Assembly (NCBI GenBank): GCA_964561495.1
Contig: CAZLPW010000085.1
Location: forward strand, 1-8,432
DNA: 8,432 bases
Direction of reading: 5' to 3'
Source: CAZLPW01 sp964561495
Lineage (GTDB): Bacteria; Fidelibacterota; Marinisomatia; Marinisomatales; UBA1611
Below are positions 4,672 to 8,432 of this stretch, piece by piece. The stretch's first letter is position 1, and each line of letters starts with the position of its first letter. The notes beneath the pieces are model-generated. The model saw nothing but the letters and a program-made list of their open reading frames with translations. It made no database searches and had not been told where the DNA came from. A program made the position numbers and the translations under genes.

Positions 4672-7042
4672 GAATCATTTCAAGATAAGATTCATCTACC
4701 AGAACCTCCCTAGCTTTACTGCCCGTAAAAGGACCAACCACCCCTACTTGCTCCATTTGATCAATAAGCCTTGCTGCCCTTGAATATCCAACTTTTAACC
4801 TGCGTTGCAATAAGGAGATTGACCCTTGTTGATGAGTAATAACAAGCGATACAGCATCATTAAACATTTCATCCGCATCACTTGAGCCTTCTATTCCAAA
4901 CTCGCTTGACTTAACATCACGAATAGACGGCAAAATTAATTCTTCGGGCTTAGGTTGTGTTTTAACATGATTCATAAGAGCTCTAATTTCTTCAAGTGTA
5001 AGAAACGCGTTATGCATTCTAAATACATCTGAACTTCCTGTCCCGAGATGAAGCATATCACCTCTACCTATTAATTTATCAGCACCAGGCTGATCAATAA
5101 TTGTTCTTGAATCAATTTTGCTAGCAACTTGGAAGGCAATTCTTGAAGGGAAATTAGCTTTAATTACTCCTGTAATTACATCTACCGATGGTCTTTGAGT
5201 AGCTATGACAAGGTGTATACCAACTGCCCTAGCCAATTGCGCTAAACGAGCTATAGGAGCTTCAACATCTTTCGCTGAAAGCATCATTAAATCTGCTAAT
5301 TCATCTATTACTAAAACAATGTATGGCATTATTGAATCATCTGTTTGCTCCATCTTATGATTATATTCGGTAATATTCCTAACAATAGCATCAGCTAATA
5401 CATCATATCTTCTATCCATTTCTTTCTCTAAGGCTTTTAAGGATAAAATAGCATTTTCAACAGATGTAATTATTGGCTCCGATATATCTTCCATTTTCAT
5501 TAAGTGATATCCCTCTAATTCCCTATACAATGTCATTTCTACCTTTTTAGGATCAATCATAACGAATTTAACTTCTGAGGGCGTTGCTCTGTATATTATA
5601 CTACAAATGATGGTATTTATACATACAGATTTTCCAGATCCAGTCGTGCCTGCAATTAACAAATGCGGCATCTTTGACAAATCTAATGTGCTTATCTCGC
5701 CAATAGTCGTTTTACCAATTGCCAAAGTTAATAGAGATTCTGAATTCGCGAACTCTTGGCTATTTACAATTGATTTAAAATAAACTGTTGCTGGGTTTTG
5801 ATTGGGTATTTCAATACCTACCGATGATTTTCCAGGTATTGGCGCTATTACTCGAACATTTGCTTCCATTACTCTTTTTAAATCATCTGATAAGGCAACA
5901 AATTTATTCACCCTTACACCTTCAGCTGGCTCAACTTCAAATAATGTTATAACGGGCCCAGGATGAACATTTACTACTTTACCTTCAACACCGAAAGTAG
6001 ATAAAGATTGGGTCAAATAATTAGCCCTTTCAACGAGTTCATCGTTGGAGAGATTCTCTGAAATGGAAACTGGATCTGTAAGTAAATCAGAACTAGGTAG
6101 CTGATACTTTCTTTTTGGCTTCATGCGATCTGCGACAGTATCAATATCTACTTCCTCATTTTGGGCAATCTCTTCCACATTGATTTTATCTTTAATTACA
6201 GAAATTGAATCATTATCATTATCTGCACTATCATCTTTAAAGGACTTCAAAATTTGAGATTCATTATTTTTTGTATCTGATTTAAAAACCAATGAATCAT
6301 CTTCAATATCAGTTTTGCTTTGATTATATATTTTTCCAGACTCAGTATTCATCCTGTTTTGAATAGTTGATTCCTTTTTTATCAAATTATCATCTTTAAA
6401 ATTTTCAGTCTCTTTAATTCTTTTCTGTTCTATTTTTTCTTTTAATCTTTCTGTATGCCTTTTTTTCTTTATTTCTTTTTCTAAATTATCTTTTTTTATA
6501 AAATAATTTCTTTTTAATGAATCCCATTCTTCCAATAATATTTTTAGTGGACGATAATAATTTAAATCGAAATAAGCTCTTACTATAATTAGCCAAGCTA
6601 CTAATAAATATAAAATGGTTCCAGTGGGTTTAAACCATACCCATAAAAAATCACGTATAACTCCTCCTATTAATCCAATCAAAGTATATTCGTTAATATT
6701 AATTAACTTTAATAATACACCAAGACTGAGAGAAAAATGCAGCATGAATAAAAGTGAATAAAAAGAAGTTCTAATTAAAATATTTAGATTTTGCTTATGA
6801 AATAAAAACCATCCCCATGCAAAACCTATTATAGGTAAAACTAAAGAAGAAACACCAAATCCTAATTTTATAAAATAATGTGAAATATAAATCCCCATAA
6901 TACCCATAATATTATTTCGCTCAATATTTGGAGATATTGAAATTTCTTCGTTTGGATTATATGAGACTAAACTTAATAAAATAAAAAACGATAAAGCGAA
7001 TAGGAGGATTCCAAGAATCTCAGATTGGCGCTTATCTTTCAT
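4664..7042 (-). CDS. ftsK: DNA translocase FtsK
   Basis: Septum-anchored DNA pump that clears and aligns chromosome termini during division and activates XerCD recombination at dif. The 792-residue protein has an N-terminal membrane domain with hydrophobic segments near 9-27, 62-82, 89-112, 119-136 and 141-158, and a charged linker (about 165-310) that is first basic and coiled-coil-like, then acidic. The motor follows: alpha and beta domains with Walker A AGTTGSGKS (464-472), Walker B VLVIDELAD (576-584), the ATQRPSVDVITG segment (614-625) and GRGDML (659-664). A winged-helix gamma domain (about 724-792) recognises orienting DNA sequences in the family. It is shorter than E. coli FtsK because of the short linker, similar to SpoIIIE-sized members. 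The ATG start has no clear Shine-Dalgarno. A 93-base upstream spacer holds a possible promoter. Confidence 0.97.
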   Translation of the reverse strand: MKDKRQSEILGILLFALSFFILLSLVSYNPNEEISISPNIERNNIMGIMGIYISHYFIKLGFGVSSLVLPIIGFAWGWFLFHKQNLNILIRTSFYSLLFMLHFSLSLGVLLKLININEYTLIGLIGGVIRDFLWVWFKPTGTILYLLVAWLIIVRAYFDLNYYRPLKILLEEWDSLKRNYFIKKDNLEKEIKKKRHTERLKEKIEQKRIKETENFKDDNLIKKESTIQNRMNTESGKIYNQSKTDIEDDSLVFKSDTKNNESQILKSFKDDSADNDNDSISVIKDKINVEEIAQNEEVDIDTVADRMKPKRKYQLPSSDLLTDPVSISENLSNDELVERANYLTQSLSTFGVEGKVVNVHPGPVITLFEVEPAEGVRVNKFVALSDDLKRVMEANVRVIAPIPGKSSVGIEIPNQNPATVYFKSIVNSQEFANSESLLTLAIGKTTIGEISTLDLSKMPHLLIAGTTGSGKSVCINTIICSIIYRATPSEVKFVMIDPKKVEMTLYRELEGYHLMKMEDISEPIITSVENAILSLKALEKEMDRRYDVLADAIVRNITEYNHKMEQTDDSIMPYIVLVIDELADLMMLSAKDVEAPIARLAQLARAVGIHLVIATQRPSVDVITGVIKANFPSRIAFQVASKIDSRTIIDQPGADKLIGRGDMLHLGTGSSDVFRMHNAFLTLEEIRALMNHVKTQPKPEELILPSIRDVKSSEFGIEGSSDADEMFNDAVSLVITHQQGSISLLQRRLKVGYSRAARLIDQMEQVGVVGPFTGSKAREVLVDESYLEMIRD

Positions 7043-7059
7043 AAACTAATTTCATCGTA

Positions 7060-7068
7060 CGTGGATAA
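7060..7068 (-). promoter_or_regulatory. Near-consensus DnaA box in the ftsK leader
   Basis: Minus-strand TTATCCACG matches the DnaA box TTATCCACA at eight of nine positions. It lies just downstream of the candidate ftsK -10 hexamer, about where transcription would start, a position where bound DnaA could affect initiation. One such match is expected by chance in a window of this size, so the call rests on location alone. Confidence 0.2.
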
Positions 7069-7070
7069 CA

Positions 7071-7099
7071 ATAATACAAAATTTATATAACATTTTGAA
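7071..7099 (-). promoter_or_regulatory. Candidate promoter for the ftsK-cysS operon
   Basis: On the minus strand TTCAAA (7099-7094) and TATTAT (7076-7071) are 17 bases apart, predicting a start about base 7064 and a leader of roughly 20 bases before the ftsK ATG. The spacer of 93 bases between the gcvT stop and ftsK is the only sizeable gap in the protein-gene series, and no terminator is visible in it, so read-through from gcvT is also likely. Hexamers and spacing are identical to the element at 266-294. Confidence 0.35.
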
Positions 7100-7135
7100 T
7101 AGCAAAGATCTCTAAAAAATTAAATTATAATAATA

Positions 7136-8239
7136 TCAACTTTTTACTGATCCATTTTTGTAAAACGGTCCCTTAATAATTCTTCCTGATTTCATCTGCC
7201 CTCGTATATCTACCTGAATTATATTTTTAATAGATGAAAATTCGGGTAAAACATATCCCAAGCCTATACCTTTAGATAAAGAAGGACTCATTGTCCCGCT
7301 AGTAATTACTCCAATAGTTTTATTTCCTTTTAAAATTTTGTAGTTTTTTCTAGGAATTGCACGATCTTCCATTATAATAGGAACTAATATTTTTTTTGTT
7401 TTTTTTCTTTGATTTATCAATGCATGTCTGCCAATAAAGTCGCCTTTGTCAAATTTAGTTACCCAACTCAGTCCAGCCTCCATAGGATTTGTATTTTCAT
7501 CTATATCATTACCATAAAGCACATATTGCATTTCTGTACGTAAAGTATCTCTACATCCAAGACCAGCTGGGACTAAACCAAATTTTTTCCCAGCATCAAT
7601 TATTTTTGTCCATATGTGTGCTATATCATCTATATCTGAATATATTTCATATCCTAATTCTCCAGTATAACCAGTTCTTGAAAGAATTATTTTTTTATTC
7701 GCTATTTCAGTTTCAATAAAATTATAGTATGGTAATTTTTCAAAATTTGAATGTATTAGAATCTTTAAAATTTTTCTAGATTTCGGTCCTTGTAAGGCTA
7801 TTAGACCCGTTTTGTTCGATACATCCTCTATAATTACATCTTTATTAATTAATGATTTAATCCATTTAAATTTTTTTTCAACATTCGCAGCATTTAAAAC
7901 AAGCATAAAACTATTTTTTTTCTTATAGATTAAAAGGTCATCAATAATACCACCATCACGATTGCAGATTAAAGAGTATTTGACACTTCCATAATTCATT
8001 TTAAGAACATTGCTTACTGTTATATTTTGAATGAACTTTTCAGCATTTATTCCTGAAATAATGAATTCACACATATGACTTACATCAAATAGTCCTGCAT
8101 TTTTCCTTACTGAATTATGTTCGTCTATTATACTGCTATAATATAGCGGAAGTAAATAACCACTAAAATCAACTAATCGACCGCCTAATTCAATATGGTT
8201 ATCGTATAAAGTAGTCTTTTTTGATAAACTTTTTATCAC
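7136..8239 (-). CDS. gcvT: Glycine cleavage system T protein (aminomethyltransferase)
   Basis: Transfers the methylene group from aminomethylated H protein to tetrahydrofolate and releases ammonia, the second step of glycine breakdown and a source of one-carbon units; cytoplasmic. The 367-residue product is full length. Landmarks are GLFDVSHM (49-56), GGIIDDLLIY (97-106) with Asp101 matching the catalytic aspartate of the E. coli enzyme, TGYTGELGYEI (189-199), GLGCRDTLRTE (226-236), NPMEAGLSWV (251-260) and TSGTMSPSLSKGIGLGYV (313-330). The start is GTG, 7 bases after the ruvA stop; an in-frame TAA six codons upstream limits extension, and family members start about 5-12 residues before TTLYD. 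The other glycine-cleavage genes (gcvH, gcvP) are not in this window. Confidence 0.96.
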   Translation of the reverse strand: MIKSLSKKTTLYDNHIELGGRLVDFSGYLLPLYYSSIIDEHNSVRKNAGLFDVSHMCEFIISGINAEKFIQNITVSNVLKMNYGSVKYSLICNRDGGIIDDLLIYKKKNSFMLVLNAANVEKKFKWIKSLINKDVIIEDVSNKTGLIALQGPKSRKILKILIHSNFEKLPYYNFIETEIANKKIILSRTGYTGELGYEIYSDIDDIAHIWTKIIDAGKKFGLVPAGLGCRDTLRTEMQYVLYGNDIDENTNPMEAGLSWVTKFDKGDFIGRHALINQRKKTKKILVPIIMEDRAIPRKNYKILKGNKTIGVITSGTMSPSLSKGIGLGYVLPEFSSIKNIIQVDIRGQMKSGRIIKGPFYKNGSVKS

Positions 8240-8246
8240 TAAACAA

Positions 8247-8432
8247 TTAATATCTTAAAGCTTTTTTTATAATTGTTTCTAGTTCCCCAACTAATTCACC
8301 TTTTTGATCTAATTTTTTACAAATCTTTTTTGCATTCTCAGCTTTATAGCCCAATGCGACAAGAGAATTAACTACATCGTCTGTTAATTGGGATGAACCA
8401 TCTGAATCAATGAATTTTAATCCACTTTTATC
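8247..8432 (-). CDS. ruvA: Holliday junction branch-migration protein RuvA, C-terminal part
   Basis: Only the last 61 codons are inside the window; the gene continues beyond base 8432. The visible segment includes LTDDVVNSLVALGYKAENAK, which is the characteristic RuvA domain III (RuvB-binding, UBA-like three-helix) pattern, and ends ETIIKKALRY before a TAA at 8249-8247. RuvA binds four-way junctions and loads the RuvB motor during recombinational repair. The stop is 7 bases before the gcvT GTG, so the two genes are probably co-transcribed. The segment is short, but the domain III signature and its position at the very C-terminus are clear. Confidence 0.88.
   Translation of the reverse strand, partial: DKSGLKFIDSDGSSQLTDDVVNSLVALGYKAENAKKICKKLDQKGELVGELETIIKKALRY

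Noticed and set aside
7043..7135. Terminator between gcvT and ftsK
   Set aside because: The T-rich stretch near 7111-7120 is not preceded by a GC-containing hairpin.
7489..7719. Plus-strand open frame rich in Tyr, His and Leu
   Set aside because: Antisense shadow of gcvT, no supporting signal.

Overview
This is an AT-rich stretch (roughly 30% G+C by eye) of a Gram-negative bacterial chromosome. Every recognisable gene lies on the minus strand, so transcription runs from high to low coordinates: ruvA (3' end) > gcvT > ftsK > lolA-like > flippase-like membrane protein (UPF0104) > gmhB-like HAD phosphatase > ddl > cysS > tRNA-Thr. No mobile element, CRISPR array, phage gene or disrupted gene is visible. 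TGA closes two genes as an ordinary stop, so the standard bacterial code fits. The LolA-type carrier and the heptose-phosphatase-like enzyme imply an outer membrane. The small spacers and overlapping genes suggest a compact, possibly marine, free-living genome. A Marinimicrobia/SAR406-like origin is a guess from general character only.

Region by region: 7136-8432 holds the end of ruvA (Holliday-junction binding) followed 7 bases later by gcvT (glycine cleavage aminomethyltransferase). A 93-base spacer with a possible promoter and a near-consensus DnaA box precedes ftsK. From ftsK to cysS (7042-300) six genes are packed with 4-10 base overlaps or a 2-base gap, almost certainly one operon. The operon combines chromosome segregation (FtsK), lipoprotein transport (LolA-like), a polytopic flippase-like protein, a sugar-phosphate phosphatase, a peptidoglycan precursor enzyme (Ddl) and cysteinyl-tRNA synthetase. 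ftsK directly followed by lolA is also the order in E. coli, which supports the weak LolA call.

The most interesting part is the 246-base gap between cysS and tRNA-Thr (54-299). Read on the minus strand it contains, in order, a promoter-like TTCAAA-N17-TATTAT, an approximately 80-base imperfect hairpin, a second small hairpin, a terminator-like hairpin with a T tract, then a second promoter-like element (TTGAAA-N17-TACGGT) with a G-rich discriminator just before the tRNA. This layout fits a free-standing small RNA of about 140 nt that I cannot assign to a known family.
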